Source: Sulfuriferula sp.
GTDB taxonomy: Bacteria > Pseudomonadota > Gammaproteobacteria > Burkholderiales > Sulfuriferulaceae
NCBI GenBank assembly: GCA_027311185.1
Contig: DAICZK010000022.1
Span: forward strand, 1-15,280
DNA length: 15,280 bases
Direction of reading: 5' to 3'
Part shown: positions 1 through 9,807 of the stretch, one piece after another
Numbering within the stretch: position 1 is the first letter of the stretch
How the letters are laid out: the number at the start of each line of letters is the position of its first letter
The notes under the pieces: generated by a model
The model's database searches: none
The model's input: only the letters and a program-made list of their open reading frames with translations
Told to the model about the DNA's origin: nothing
Position numbers and translations under genes: made by a program

Positions 1-400
1 GCGGCAGGGTATCGAAGTTGCGGCTCTCGGCAAGCATTTTGTCGAATTGTCTGCGATTGGCCGCGGTAATGGTCACCAGTTTCGACAGCTGATCGATAGT
101 GGCGTCGAGGTCGTCGATTTTTGCGGGCGTGAGTTCCAGTGTATAGGCGGAATAATTGTGCGCCAGAACGACGCCGTTGCGATCGAGGATGATGCCGCGA
201 TTGGGCGCAATGGGCAGGAGCGAAATCCGGTTGCTTTCGGCCAGTGCGAAATAATGTTGATGTTCGATGACCTGGATGTAGAAGAAACGCGCTAGCAATA
301 TCATGAACAGGATCACGACGAATCCCGCCGCGATCAGGATGCGCTGGCGGAAACCGGCAATTTCGGTTCGATAGTGCTTGATTTCTGTGGGCCGACTCAT
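1..400 (-). CDS. mrdA: Penicillin-binding protein 2 (MrdA), N-terminal part only
   Basis: This is the transpeptidase that crosslinks peptidoglycan during cell elongation, anchored in the inner membrane and working with RodA and the Mre proteins. The first 133 residues are visible; the gene runs off the left edge without a stop. A short basic cytoplasmic start (MSRPTEIKHY) is followed by one membrane segment at about residues 20-43. The class B PBP N-terminal signature follows at about 66-80 (PNRGIILDRNGVVLA). The catalytic transpeptidase domain lies outside the window. The ATG at 400-398 overlaps the mreD stop (ATGA), so translation is probably coupled; this overlap and the conserved start region fix the start. 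FtsI shares the PNRG..DRNG motif, but the position right after mreD argues for MrdA. Confidence 0.93.
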   Translation of the reverse strand, partial: MSRPTEIKHYRTEIAGFRQRILIAAGFVVILFMILLARFFYIQVIEHQHYFALAESNRISLLPIAPNRGIILDRNGVVLAHNYSAYTLELTPAKIDDLDATIDQLSKLVTITAANRRQFDKMLAESRNFDTLP

Positions 401-915
401 TTGGCTTCAGCGGTATTCGGCGTGCGCAGGCGATGGAGTAGCAGACATAAGGGAAGCCAGCACGCCGTGCCGGTGAGGATCGACGCGAAGTACGCGAGCG
501 GATAGCGTGTGTCGCCGACAAAGGTGGCGACCAGGATCGTGACCAGCTGGTGGATCAGCAACAGGCCCGCAATTGGCAAGGCTTGCTGCCAGGGTGGAAA
601 ATTGAACATTCTGCGCTGTAATAGCAACAGCACAAAAACCGTCACGGCATAGCCCAGAGCTTGTTGGCCAAGCCGCCCGCCGTCGGCGACGTCCACTAGC
701 AATCCGAGCAGCCAGGCGGTGCCTATGCCGAAACTGCCAGGCTGGTAAATAACCCAGTAGAGGGTGACGAGCAGTAGGAAATCGGGGCGTAGCCACAAGG
801 ATGCTACAGGCCAAGGCGATATGTTGAGCAGGAAGGCGATAAACAGGCTTGCCACGATGACCGATCGCCGATGCGATAGCGGCATGCTGGGACCTTTGGG
901 GTGGACAAACTGCAT
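397..915 (-). CDS. mreD: Rod shape-determining protein MreD
   Basis: MreD is a small integral inner-membrane protein of the elongasome that connects MreC to the wall synthases. The 172-residue product is of usual family length and almost wholly hydrophobic. About five or six membrane segments can be seen, starting with VIVASLFIAFLLNI after a short basic N-terminus. The fragments PDFLLLVTLYW and GLLVDVADGGRLGQQALGY match the MreD pattern of a conserved Asp/Gly loop between helices. Its start codon shares one base with the mreC stop (TGATG), and its own stop overlaps mrdA, so it lies inside a translationally coupled operon. A second ATG ten codons in (MPLSHRRS) is a possible alternative start. 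No strong Shine-Dalgarno sequence distinguishes the two. Confidence 0.93.
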   Translation of the reverse strand: MQFVHPKGPSMPLSHRRSVIVASLFIAFLLNISPWPVASLWLRPDFLLLVTLYWVIYQPGSFGIGTAWLLGLLVDVADGGRLGQQALGYAVTVFVLLLLQRRMFNFPPWQQALPIAGLLLIHQLVTILVATFVGDTRYPLAYFASILTGTACWLPLCLLLHRLRTPNTAEAK

Positions 916-1772
916 CAGTGTTTTACCCCGTCCGAAGCCGGGGTTGCAACGATCAGCACCAGACGGTGATAATCAATCGCACCCACTGGTTTGCACAAGA
1001 TGGTCGCGAAGGCGCTGCTGCCGCCTGTATCGGCCTGTATCACGCGGGCTACCGCCAATCCCGCCGGATAAACGCCGTCCAGGCCCGAGGTGACCAGCAA
1101 GTCACCGTTGCGTATGTCGGTATTGTGGGGGAGATAACGGATCTCCGTCAGGCCGTCCACGCCGGTGCCGAACAGGACTGCGCGCAATCCGGTGCGTTGA
1201 ACCAGGACAGGGACGGACTGATCCTTGTTGGTCACGAGTGTTACATCGCTGCTGTAAGGATAGACCCGCGTAACCTGGCCCAGCAAGCCGGTTTCGTCGA
1301 TGATCGCTTGTCCGCTTTGCACGCCTTGCGCACTGCCGCGGTTGAGCGTGAACTGATGCTGATAGGGGTCGCGCGGTATGGAGAGGATTTCAGCTGCCTG
1401 GGTCGACAGCGGCAAGTGCTGCTGCAGGCGGAACAGCGTGCGCAGGCGCTGGTTTTCCTGTTCCAGAATGGCGTAGCGCTGCGTCGACAGGCTGTACTGG
1501 ATAAAGCTCTGCCGCAATGCGCTGTTTTCGCGCTGCAACTGCGCCTGCTTGACAAAAAAACTCGTGACCCGGTTATACGTCAGCCATGGGGTCTGGACGA
1601 TATTTTGTAATGGATAGAGCAAGACATTCACCGCCGCGCGGAAGCGGTTCAGGGCATGAAATTCGGTATCTGCCGTAATCACGGCGATACTGAGCAGCAG
1701 ATAGATCAGCAGCTTGCTTCCCGCGCTTAACCCGCGCGGGAATAAGGCCAGATGAGGGTCGGACACGGACAT
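915..1772 (-). CDS. mreC: Rod shape-determining protein MreC
   Basis: MreC is a bitopic periplasmic scaffold of the elongation machinery that binds MreB, MreD, RodZ and PBP2. The 285-residue product has the family layout. A cytoplasmic N-terminus is followed by one membrane helix at about residues 20-34 and a helical, probably coiled-coil stretch at about 72-118 (rich in Q, L, R and E). A beta-rich periplasmic region at about 125-275 follows, with typical MreC phrases such as NRGSAQGVQSGQAIIDETGL (144-163) and GDLLVTSGLDGVYPAGLAVA (223-242). The gene starts 21 bases after mreB ends. Two oddities occur early in the gene: a strong GC-rich hairpin over codons 11-19, and an in-frame T-TTT-TTT run at codons 71-73. 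No residue needed for recognition appears to be missing. Confidence 0.95.
   Translation of the reverse strand: MSVSDPHLALFPRGLSAGSKLLIYLLLSIAVITADTEFHALNRFRAAVNVLLYPLQNIVQTPWLTYNRVTSFFVKQAQLQRENSALRQSFIQYSLSTQRYAILEQENQRLRTLFRLQQHLPLSTQAAEILSIPRDPYQHQFTLNRGSAQGVQSGQAIIDETGLLGQVTRVYPYSSDVTLVTNKDQSVPVLVQRTGLRAVLFGTGVDGLTEIRYLPHNTDIRNGDLLVTSGLDGVYPAGLAVARVIQADTGGSSAFATILCKPVGAIDYHRLVLIVATPASDGVKH
1718..1742 (-). repeat. 9-bp perfect inverted repeat inside the start of mreC
   Basis: Positions 1718-1726 (ttcccgcgc) and 1734-1742 (gcgcgggaa) are perfect complements separated by 7 bases. In mreC mRNA this would form a 9-bp, mostly G/C stem with a 7-base loop, about 30-55 nucleotides downstream of the start codon. 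No T-tract follows, so it does not look like an intrinsic terminator. It could slow ribosomes, or lower mreC and mreD expression relative to mreB, but that is inference. Confidence 0.6.
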
Positions 1773-1793
1773 GACGAATGCGTTTAAGCAGGA

Positions 1794-2991
<1,198 letters not shown>

Positions 2992-3279
2992 ATGTCACTT
3001 ACCTTGCTCGATGTCAAACGTGTTGCCCGACTTGCTCATATCGCCGTGAGCGAGGACGAGGCGGCGATATATCAACAACAAATCAACGGCGTATTCGATC
3101 TGATCGCGCAGATGCAGGCAGTTGATACGACAGGCGTAGTACCCATGGCGCACGCGCAGGACTTGAATCAACGATTGCGTGACGATATCGTTACAGAACC
3201 CGACCTGCATGAAAAGTTCCAGAGTATTGCGCCGCAAGTCGCCGAGGGTCTGTATCTGGTTCCGCAAGTCATCGAATAA
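2992..3279 (+). CDS. gatC: Asp/Glu-tRNA amidotransferase subunit C (GatC)
   Basis: GatC is the small subunit that wraps around GatA and GatB and holds the heterotrimer together; it has no catalytic site. The product is 95 residues, the usual length. The start [20 protein letters not shown] is typical of the family. The middle ([21 protein letters not shown]) and the end ([20 protein letters not shown]) match the GatC pattern of a helix pair followed by the D.....P clamp. I chose the ATG at 2992 over an upstream TTG at 2983 because family members start with MSLT and the extra residues look like leader. No strong ribosome-binding site is seen. It is the first gene of gatCAB, and gatA follows 16 bases after its stop. 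Confidence 0.95.
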   Translation: MSLTLLDVKRVARLAHIAVSEDEAAIYQQQINGVFDLIAQMQAVDTTGVVPMAHAQDLNQRLRDDIVTEPDLHEKFQSIAPQVAEGLYLVPQVIE

Positions 3280-3295
3280 CGAGTGCCTGAACACC

Positions 3296-4762
3296 ATGAT
3301 TAATGCCAGTTTGACCCAGTTGGCCGCGCTGCTAGCGCAGAAAAAAATTTCCAGCGTGGAATTGACGAGCGCCTACCTCGACCGTATCGCCCGGTTCAAT
3401 CCTGTGCTCAATGCCTTTGTGACAGTGGATGAAACGGCGAGCCTGGCCCAGGCGGCCGCTGCCGATGCGCGGATCGCGTCGGGTGCTGCTGCAACGCTGA
3501 CCGGCATTCCGATTGCGCACAAGGATATTTTTTGCGCTGACGGCTGGCGCACGACCTGCGGTTCCAGAATGCTGGCAAACTTCGTTGCGCCGTATGACGC
3601 GCATGTGGTGAGCCAATTCAAAAATGCCGGCATGGTCAGTCTGGGCAAAACCAACATGGACGAATTCGCGATGGGTTCGTCCAACGAAACCTCTTATTTC
3701 GGCGCGGTGAAGAATCCCTGGGACATCACCGCAGTGCCGGGCGGCTCGTCAGGCGGTTCCGCCGCCGCTGTCGCCGCCAGGCTTGCTCCGGCTGCGACCG
3801 GGACGGACACTGGCGGGTCGATCCGGCAACCGGCTGCGCTGACCGGGATTACCGGGCTCAAGCCGACTTACGGTGTGGTTTCGCGTTACGGCATGATCGC
3901 CTTTGCGTCCAGCCTCGATCAGGCCGGGCCTATGGCCAAATCGGCCGAGGATTGCGCGCTCTTGATGAACGTCATGGCGGGATTCGATGAGCGCGACTCA
4001 ACCAGCCTGGAACGCCCCGTCGAGGACTACACGCGCGACCTTGCGCAACCGATGGCAGGCCTGCGGATAGGACTGCCGCGCGAGTATTTTGGCGAGGGGC
4101 TGAGCGACGAGGTCGCTCGGGGCGTTGAGGCGGCGCTGGCGGAGTATCGCAAATTGGGCGCGCAGACGGTAGAGGTGAGCTTGCCCAACACCCGTTTGTC
4201 CATTCCGGTTTATTACGTGCTGGCACCCGCCGAGGCATCGACCAATCTGGCGCGTTTCGACGGCGTGCGCTACGGTTATCGGGCACCCGACTACAAGGAT
4301 CTGACCGACATGTACGAGCAGACCCGCGCGCAGGGCTTCGGCGCTGAAGTCAAGCGGCGCATCATGATAGGCACCTACGTGCTGTCGCACGGTTATTACG
4401 ATGCCTATTATCTGCAGGCGCAAAAAATACGCCGTTTGATCGCACAGGATTTTACCGAGGCTTTCGCGCACTGTGACGTCATCATGGGGCCGACTACGCC
4501 TGAAACAGCGTTCGATTTCGGTGACAAATCCTCCGATCCTATAGCCATGTATCTGTCCGATATTTACACGATCGCAGTCAATCTCGCTGGTTTGCCGGGG
4601 ATGTCGGTGCCCTGCGCGATAGCGGCGAACGGCAGACCCATAGGCTTGCAGCTGATAGGCGATTATTTCAGCGAGTCGAGGCTGCTCGGCATTGCGCATC
4701 AGTATCAGCGGGTGACTGATTGGCACGAGCGTATGCCGCCAAATTCAGAACAGCAAATTTAG
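3296..4762 (+). CDS. gatA: Asp/Glu-tRNA amidotransferase subunit A (GatA)
   Basis: GatA is the amidase subunit that hydrolyses glutamine and passes ammonia to GatB, which converts Asp-tRNA(Asn) and/or Glu-tRNA(Gln) to the correct amide form. The 488-residue product is of normal length. The amidase-signature Ser-cisSer-Lys triad is intact: K76 (in IAHKD), S151 (in [11 protein letters not shown]) and S175 (in [12 protein letters not shown]). These are each three positions before K79, S154 and S178 of the Staphylococcus aureus enzyme. The frame stays open upstream of the ATG at 3296, but that part overlaps gatC in another frame and looks unlike GatA, so 3296 is the start. The product is cytoplasmic and the enzyme is expected to be active. 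Confidence 0.97.
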   Translation: MINASLTQLAALLAQKKISSVELTSAYLDRIARFNPVLNAFVTVDETASLAQAAAADARIASGAAATLTGIPIAHKDIFCADGWRTTCGSRMLANFVAPYDAHVVSQFKNAGMVSLGKTNMDEFAMGSSNETSYFGAVKNPWDITAVPGGSSGGSAAAVAARLAPAATGTDTGGSIRQPAALTGITGLKPTYGVVSRYGMIAFASSLDQAGPMAKSAEDCALLMNVMAGFDERDSTSLERPVEDYTRDLAQPMAGLRIGLPREYFGEGLSDEVARGVEAALAEYRKLGAQTVEVSLPNTRLSIPVYYVLAPAEASTNLARFDGVRYGYRAPDYKDLTDMYEQTRAQGFGAEVKRRIMIGTYVLSHGYYDAYYLQAQKIRRLIAQDFTEAFAHCDVIMGPTTPETAFDFGDKSSDPIAMYLSDIYTIAVNLAGLPGMSVPCAIAANGRPIGLQLIGDYFSESRLLGIAHQYQRVTDWHERMPPNSEQQI

Positions 4763-4790
4763 AGCAAGCGGACAAAAAGGTTCATACATC

Positions 4791-6221
4791 ATGCATTGGG
4801 AAATAGTCGTCGGACTGGAAGTACACACCCAGCTCTCTACGCGCAGCAAAATTTTCTCGGGTTCCAGTACGGTATTCGGTGCGGCGCCCAATACGCAGGC
4901 GAGCGCGGTGGACATCGCCTTGCCCGGGGTGTTGCCGGTGCTCAACCGGAGCGCGGTGGAGCGGGCGGTTCAGCTGGGTCTGGCGATCGGGGGCAATATC
5001 AGTCGCCGCTCGGTGTTCGCGCGTAAAAACTATTTTTATCCTGATTTGCCCAAGGGTTATCAGATCAGCCAGATGGATCATCCAGTGGTGGAAGGCGGCA
5101 GCCTGACCATACAGGTCGGGCCGGACGAAAAAACCGTGCGTATTACACGCGCGCATCTGGAGGAAGATGCCGGAAAATCCATGCACGGCGATTTCCACGG
5201 CATGACCGGTATCGATCTGAACCGTGCCGGGACGCCGCTGCTGGAAATCGTCTCCGAGCCCGATCTGCGCGGTGCGGCCGAGGCCGTGGCTTATGCCAAG
5301 ACGCTGCATGGCCTGGTGGTCTGGCTGGGTATCTGCGACGGCAACATGCAAGAGGGCAGTTTTCGCTGCGACGCGAACGTTTCGGTGCGGCCTCTGGGCA
5401 GCGGGGTGCTGGGTACGCGCTGCGAGATCAAGAATCTCAACTCGTTCCGTTTCCTGGAGCGCGCCATCGAGTACGAAGCGCGGCGCCAGATCGAGATTAA
5501 CGAGGAAGGCGGCACCATCCGTCAGGAAACGCGGCTGTACGATCCAGACCGAGACGAAACCAGAACCATGCGCAGCAAGGAGGATGCCTACGATTACCGT
5601 TATTTCCACGACCCGGATTTATCGCCGCTGGTGATTTCGGAGGACTGGATTGCGCGCACCCGCGCCGCCATGCCCGAGTTACCCGGCGCGATGCGCGAAC
5701 GTTTGGTGGCGCAATACGCAATTTCCGCTTATGACGCCGCCGCGCTGACCGCAAGCCGGGCGACGGCAGCCTATTTCGAGCAACTGGTCGCGGCGTCGAG
5801 CGGCGAAGCCAAACTCAGCGCCAACTGGATGATGGGGGATTTGTTCGCCGCACTGAACCGTTACGAACTCGACATGGCGCACTGCCCGGTCAGCGCAGCG
5901 CAACTGGGGCGACTCATTGTCCGCATAGTCGACGGTACTTTATCGGGCAAGCTCGCCAAGGAAGTGTTCGAGGCGCTCTGGCAGGCGGCCGGCGAGGTTG
6001 ACGCGATTATCGAAGCGCGCGGCTTGAAACAGGTTTCGGACAGCGGCGCTATCGCTGCCATCGTCGATCAGATTTTGGCAGCCAATCCCGCGCAAGTGGC
6101 AGATTATCGCGCGGGCAAGGAAAAAATGCTGGGTTATCTGGTCGGCCAGGCGATGAAAGCGATGAAGGGGCGCGCCAACCCGCAGCAGTTGAACGAAATA
6201 TTGTTACAGAAATTAAATTAA
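4791..6221 (+). CDS. gatB: Asp/Glu-tRNA amidotransferase subunit B (GatB)
   Basis: GatB binds the misacylated tRNA, phosphorylates the Asp or Glu side chain with ATP and transfers ammonia delivered from GatA. The 476-residue product has the usual start ([15 protein letters not shown]) and the conserved [12 protein letters not shown] (83-94). The GatB signature [14 protein letters not shown] lies at 141-154, and the cradle-domain phrase [14 protein letters not shown] at 187-200. The C-terminal third, from about residue 330, is the helical YqeY-like tRNA-binding tail. An AAAAAGG ribosome-binding site precedes the ATG, which lies 28 bases after gatA ends. As many betaproteobacteria also carry GlnRS, the main product here may be Asn-tRNA; that cannot be decided from this window. 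The 3' end meets the convergent DUF4124 gene with only 9 bases between them. Confidence 0.97.
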   Translation: MHWEIVVGLEVHTQLSTRSKIFSGSSTVFGAAPNTQASAVDIALPGVLPVLNRSAVERAVQLGLAIGGNISRRSVFARKNYFYPDLPKGYQISQMDHPVVEGGSLTIQVGPDEKTVRITRAHLEEDAGKSMHGDFHGMTGIDLNRAGTPLLEIVSEPDLRGAAEAVAYAKTLHGLVVWLGICDGNMQEGSFRCDANVSVRPLGSGVLGTRCEIKNLNSFRFLERAIEYEARRQIEINEEGGTIRQETRLYDPDRDETRTMRSKEDAYDYRYFHDPDLSPLVISEDWIARTRAAMPELPGAMRERLVAQYAISAYDAAALTASRATAAYFEQLVAASSGEAKLSANWMMGDLFAALNRYELDMAHCPVSAAQLGRLIVRIVDGTLSGKLAKEVFEALWQAAGEVDAIIEARGLKQVSDSGAIAAIVDQILAANPAQVADYRAGKEKMLGYLVGQAMKAMKGRANPQQLNEILLQKLN

Positions 6222-6230
6222 ACTGGATTT

Positions 6231-6920
6231 TCAGGGTTTTCCCGTCACCGGAGGCGGAAATTGCGCATTGGGTTTACCGCCGTGGAGATTTCCTTGCATG
6301 GCGTCCATTGACCCCGGGTTTTTTGCTGTCAACGTGATAAAACGGGCTTTATCGGCGTCGAATTTGCTGCGAGTCTGTTCCATTTCCTTGTATTTCTGCG
6401 CGATGATATCGTTGAGCAGCGCGATGTGCTTTTCGTTGTTTTGATATTCTGCGGCGAGCGCTCCCTTGTCAGGGATCTTGCCTCCCGCCTGTTTTATCAA
6501 ACGGGTCTGCGCTTCTCGTAACGGCGTCAGGCGTGCGTTGGTGCCGGTGATGACCAACCTGGTTTGTACCAGATTGCGTTCCCGGGCCAAATCGATTTCG
6601 GCGGGCGTCGTGTAAGTGTTGAGCAAGGCCGTGTCATGACGCTTCTGCTCGGTCAGCGCTTCGCGTTCGGTGGCGAGTCGGGCTTGTTCGGCCTCGTTGT
6701 TCAATCGCTGTTGCAGGGTGGGTGCGGCTTGCTGCTCCTTGATTACCAGACCGCGTTTGTTCAGCTCGGTATTGGCCAGACCGGCCGCCTGCGGAGGCAT
6801 GGTGTTGGAGTAATGGGTTTCGCCCTGCGCGTCTTTCCATTTGTAGATTTCCGCGTGCGCTGCCGCGCAGCTGCCAAAAATCAGCAATAATCCGAACAGG
6901 CGTCGGGTGTGAGTCAACAT
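6231..6920 (-). CDS. Secreted DUF4124-domain protein
   Basis: The function is unknown. The 229-residue product starts with a classical signal peptide ([23 protein letters not shown], likely cut before EIYKW), so it should be periplasmic. Residues 24-41 ([18 protein letters not shown]) are the DUF4124 core, a short beta unit common in beta- and gammaproteobacterial envelope proteins. The rest is rich in K, E, Q, R and L and probably helical or coiled coil (about 65-200), ending in a short Pro/Gly-rich tail (FPPPVTGKP). The start codon lies inside the end of pyrE (ATGTTGA, 7-base overlap), so it is co-transcribed with and probably coupled to pyrE. No functional link to pyrimidine synthesis is evident. 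The domain call is from the motif only. Confidence 0.8.
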   Translation of the reverse strand: MLTHTRRLFGLLLIFGSCAAAHAEIYKWKDAQGETHYSNTMPPQAAGLANTELNKRGLVIKEQQAAPTLQQRLNNEAEQARLATEREALTEQKRHDTALLNTYTTPAEIDLARERNLVQTRLVITGTNARLTPLREAQTRLIKQAGGKIPDKGALAAEYQNNEKHIALLNDIIAQKYKEMEQTRSKFDADKARFITLTAKNPGSMDAMQGNLHGGKPNAQFPPPVTGKP

Positions 6921-7564
6921 AGGCGCTCGATTCCGTAAGTCGCACGATAGTGTGCGATGGCTAGGGCATAATGCTCCATCTTAGCATCGGCTTGCAAATA
7001 GGCAAGCAAATCGGCGAGATTAGCAATTGCGAACACGGGGATGCCATACAACTGCTGCGTTTCCTGTACTGCGGAGAGCGATCCCTGTCCGCGCTCCATC
7101 CGGTCGATCGCAATGATCACCGCGGCGGGCGTCGCGCCCTGGCTGCGTATGAGTTCTACTGATTCGCGCACCGAAGTGCCGGCCGAAATCACATCATCGA
7201 TAATCAGGACCCGCCCTTTGAGCGGGGCGCCGACGATATGGCCGCCTTCGCCGTGATCTTTTGCTTCCTTGCGGTTGAAGCTGTACGGCACATTATGTCC
7301 CAATCCAGCCAAGGCAATGGCCGTACTGGCGGCGAGCGTGATGCCCTTGTAGGCAGGCCCGAACAGCACGTCGTATTCTATTCCGGCGGCAAGGATGGCT
7401 TTAGCGTAAAATTCGCCTAACCGTTTTAATGCGAGACCGTCGGCAAACAGTCCGGCATTGAAAAAATAAGGACTGAGGCGACCGGCCTTGGTTTTGAATT
7501 CGCCAAAACAGAGTACTTTCTGGTCGATTGCAAAACGCAGGAATTGCTGTCTAATATCGGGCAT
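6914..7564 (-). CDS. pyrE: Orotate phosphoribosyltransferase
   Basis: This enzyme condenses orotate with PRPP to form orotidine 5'-phosphate in de novo pyrimidine synthesis, in the cytoplasm as a dimer. The 216-residue product matches the usual bacterial length. Conserved parts include [16 protein letters not shown] (23-38), the flexible catalytic loop [12 protein letters not shown] (97-108) and the PRPP-binding motif [13 protein letters not shown] (119-131). The ATG at 7564 gives the normal N-terminus, but its ribosome-binding site is weak. A consensus -10 box (TATAAT, 7604-7599) lies 35 bases upstream of that ATG, within the first codons of the divergent xthA gene. I see no attenuator-like hairpin with a T-run in front of this gene. 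Confidence 0.97.
   Translation of the reverse strand: MPDIRQQFLRFAIDQKVLCFGEFKTKAGRLSPYFFNAGLFADGLALKRLGEFYAKAILAAGIEYDVLFGPAYKGITLAASTAIALAGLGHNVPYSFNRKEAKDHGEGGHIVGAPLKGRVLIIDDVISAGTSVRESVELIRSQGATPAAVIIAIDRMERGQGSLSAVQETQQLYGIPVFAIANLADLLAYLQADAKMEHYALAIAHYRATYGIERLC
7528..7557 (+). promoter_or_regulatory. Putative xthA promoter inside the 5' end of pyrE
   Basis: A sigma-70-like pair is visible: ttgcaa at 7528-7533 and taatat at 7552-7557 with an 18-base spacer, each matching four of six consensus bases. It would give a leader of about 30 bases before the xthA ATG. It lies within pyrE coding sequence because the two start codons are only 28 bases apart. Confidence 0.35.
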
Positions 7565-7592
7565 GGGATCAAATCAATGCAGGGATGAAGAA

Positions 7593-8369
7593 ATGCGTAT
7601 TATAACCGTCAATTTGAATGGTATCCGCTCCGCCGCGAGCAAAGGTTTTTTTGCCTGGATGCAAATGCAGGGCGCCGATTATGTTTGCGTGCAGGAACTC
7701 AAGGCGCAACAGGCCGATATGCGCGAAGAGATGCTGCATCCCGACGCCTATTACGGTTATTTTCATTACGCTGAAAAAAAAGGTTACAGCGGTGTGGGCA
7801 TTTACAGCAAACGGCAGGCTGACGAGGTCATCGTCGGCCTGGGTATTGCTGATATCGATGCCGAAGGACGTTATCTGGAAACGCGTTTCGGTAATTTGAG
7901 TCTGATTTCACTGTATTTGCCGTCGGGTTCCAGCGGCGAGGAACGACAGCAGGTCAAATTTGATTTTTTAAAGCGGTTTTATCCGCATTTGTCCGCGCTC
8001 AAAGCCAGCGGACGCGATATCGTGATTTGCGGGGACTGGAATATCGCGCATAAGGAAATCGATCTGAAAAACTGGAAATCGAACCAGAAGAATTCCGGTT
8101 TTCTACCCGAGGAGCGCGCCTGGATGACGCAGGTCGTGGACGATCTGGTTTGGGTTGACGTGTACCGCGCGCTTTATCCGGCGGCGGGCGGCGAGGCTTA
8201 TACCTGGTGGAGCAATCGCGGTCAGGCATGGGCTAAAAACGTAGGCTGGCGCATCGATTACCAGTTGGCGACCCCCGCCGTCGCGGCGATGGCGACGGCT
8301 GCGGCAGTGTATAAAGCCGAGCGTTTCTCTGATCATGCGCCGTTGATCGTCGATTACAACTATGGCTGA
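7593..8369 (+). CDS. xthA: Exodeoxyribonuclease III / AP endonuclease
   Basis: This is a metal-dependent 3'-5' exonuclease and AP endonuclease of base-excision repair, acting in the cytoplasm. The 258-residue product is of usual length. The catalytic set of the exonuclease-endonuclease-phosphatase fold is complete: N7 (in TVNLNGIRSA), E35 (in CVQELKA), Y108 (in LYLPSG), D148 and N150 (in GDWN) and the SDHAP box at 246-250. The ATG at 7593 follows a good AGGGA ribosome-binding site 7 bases upstream and gives the standard MRIITVNLNGIR start. The open frame further upstream overlaps pyrE on the other strand and is not part of the gene. It stands alone, divergent from pyrE, and 75 bases separate it from the next gene. 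Confidence 0.95.
   Translation: MRIITVNLNGIRSAASKGFFAWMQMQGADYVCVQELKAQQADMREEMLHPDAYYGYFHYAEKKGYSGVGIYSKRQADEVIVGLGIADIDAEGRYLETRFGNLSLISLYLPSGSSGEERQQVKFDFLKRFYPHLSALKASGRDIVICGDWNIAHKEIDLKNWKSNQKNSGFLPEERAWMTQVVDDLVWVDVYRALYPAAGGEAYTWWSNRGQAWAKNVGWRIDYQLATPAVAAMATAAAVYKAERFSDHAPLIVDYNYG
7599..7604 (-). promoter_or_regulatory. Putative pyrE -10 box inside xthA
   Basis: The minus strand reads a perfect TATAAT at 7604-7599, placed to give a leader of roughly 28 bases for pyrE. At the 17-base spacing the -35 position (7627-7622) reads CGGATA, which is poor, so activity may need an activator or be weak. The box overlaps codons 3-4 of xthA. Confidence 0.35.
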
Positions 8370-8444
8370 TGGCTATTCGGCCGGGCGGGATGCTGTCGGT
8401 AGTTCTGGTTTGTCGCCCACAGTCGGAACAACAAGGATGACATT

Positions 8445-9806
8445 ATGCGCTCGTGGATAGACGCGTTACGGATTTATACCGATCCACGCGTCGTCGGCAT
8501 GTTGTTTCTGGGGTTTTCCTCGGGGCTGCCGTTGTTGCTGGTGCTGGGAACGCTGTCCTTCTGGCTGCGTGAGGCGGGCATAGCGCGCGCCACGATCGGG
8601 CACCTGTCGTGGGTCGGTTTGGCCTACGGATTCAAGTGGATGTGGGCGCCGTTGGTAGACCGGTTGCCGTTGCCGTTGCTGACCCGATATCTGGGGCGGC
8701 GCCGGGCCTGGTTATTGCTTTCTCAACTGGTGATTGCCGCAGCCCTGTTGGGTATGGCCAATACCGATCCGGCGCTTGATTTTCGGCCCATGATTTTGTT
8801 TGCGCTGGCTGTCGCGTTTGCTTCCGCCACCCAGGATATCGCTTTGGATGCTTATCGTATCGAGGCGGTCGCGCAGGACAAGCAAGGGGCGATGGCGGCG
8901 ACCTATCAGGCTGGTTACCGCATGGCGATGATTACCGCTGGCGCTGGCGTGTTGTGGATTGCGTCGAGCGTTGACGGCAGGGTCGGAGTTTATGATTTCA
9001 AGTCGTGGCATGTCGCTTATTCGGCGATGGCGGCGGCGATGGCGGTCGGTATTGTGGCGACCCTGCTGAGTCGCGAACCCCGGCTCGCGCCCAATCCGGT
9101 GGCCGCGCAGGAGGCTTCAGAGGTCTATCTCTGGTTGTCGGCTAAGGGTTTTCATGGCCGCCGACTCGAGGTGCTCGCCTGGCTCTATAGCGCCGTGTTA
9201 AGCCCGTTCATGGATTTTGTCCGGCGCTTCGGCTGGCAGGCGGCACTGATTCTGGGGTTGATTGCCACCTACCGGATTTCGGACGTGGTGATGGGCGTGA
9301 TGAGCAATTCGTTTTATGTGGATATGGGCTATTCCAAGGTTGAAGTGGCGACCGTATCGAAGGTCTACGGGGTGGTGATGACCATCCTCGGCGCGGGCTT
9401 AGGCGGTCTGTTGACGGCGAAAATGGGCGTGAATCGCGTGCTGATGCTGGGAGCGGTGCTGTCGGCCGCTACCAACCTGCTTTTTGTCTGGCTTGCCGGG
9501 CTGGGGCACGACGTACATGCGCTGGTGTGGACGGTATCGGCGGATAATCTTGCATCCGGTATTGCATCCAGCGCATTTGTCGCCTATCTTTCAGGATTGA
9601 CCAACAGCGCCTACTCAGCCACGCAGTATGCGCTGTTCAGTTCGGTGATGTTGTTGCTGCCCAAGTTTATCGCCGGGTTTTCGGGCGATTTTGTCGACGC
9701 GTACGGTTATGCCGATTTTTTTTCTGCGACAGCATTGCTGGGGGTGCCGGTGATAGGATTAGTGTGGTTGGCGGGGCGCGCGCGCTTACTCGCGGGAGTC
9801 AGGTAA
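8445..9806 (+). CDS. ampG: AmpG-family muropeptide permease (MFS)
   Basis: AmpG is an inner-membrane carrier that imports GlcNAc-anhydroMurNAc peptides for peptidoglycan recycling and so feeds the beta-lactamase-inducing signal in bacteria that have AmpR. The 453-residue product is strongly hydrophobic with about 12-14 membrane segments. AmpG-like phrases are FLGFSSGLPLLLVLGTLSFW (21-40), GLAYGFKWMWAPLVDR (58-73), LGRRRAWLLLSQ (83-94) and ASATQDIALDAYRIE (126-140). A cytoplasmic loop with charged residues follows at about 210-242. The ATG at 8445 follows an AAGGATGA ribosome-binding site. The next gene begins one base after its stop (TAACATG), so the two are probably one operon. Other MFS carriers are possible, but the QDIALDAY segment favours AmpG. 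Confidence 0.86.
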   Translation: MRSWIDALRIYTDPRVVGMLFLGFSSGLPLLLVLGTLSFWLREAGIARATIGHLSWVGLAYGFKWMWAPLVDRLPLPLLTRYLGRRRAWLLLSQLVIAAALLGMANTDPALDFRPMILFALAVAFASATQDIALDAYRIEAVAQDKQGAMAATYQAGYRMAMITAGAGVLWIASSVDGRVGVYDFKSWHVAYSAMAAAMAVGIVATLLSREPRLAPNPVAAQEASEVYLWLSAKGFHGRRLEVLAWLYSAVLSPFMDFVRRFGWQAALILGLIATYRISDVVMGVMSNSFYVDMGYSKVEVATVSKVYGVVMTILGAGLGGLLTAKMGVNRVLMLGAVLSAATNLLFVWLAGLGHDVHALVWTVSADNLASGIASSAFVAYLSGLTNSAYSATQYALFSSVMLLLPKFIAGFSGDFVDAYGYADFFSATALLGVPVIGLVWLAGRARLLAGVR

Positions 9807-9807
9807 C

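Noticed and set aside
918-1610. Open frame of 230 codons on the plus strand over mreC
   Set aside because: mreC is clearly the real gene, and the opposite frame gives a low-complexity sequence without family features.
3998-4726. Open frame of 242 codons antisense to gatA
   Set aside because: It is a shadow of the gatA coding frame, with no own ribosome-binding site and no known motifs.
4782-5609. Long open frame of 275 codons on the strand opposite gatB
   Set aside because: It is fully contained in gatB, which has all family motifs. The protein has no recognisable domain, and the GC-rich codon pattern of gatB explains the lack of stops.
6222-6230. Bidirectional terminator between gatB and the convergent DUF4124 gene
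   Set aside because: The gap is only 9 bases and I see no stem-loop with a T-run across the junction.
9716-9723. T8 run near the end of ampG as a possible slippage site
   Set aside because: The -1 frame does not enter the next gene, and the run encodes a plain Phe-Phe-Ser near the C-terminus; nothing suggests function.
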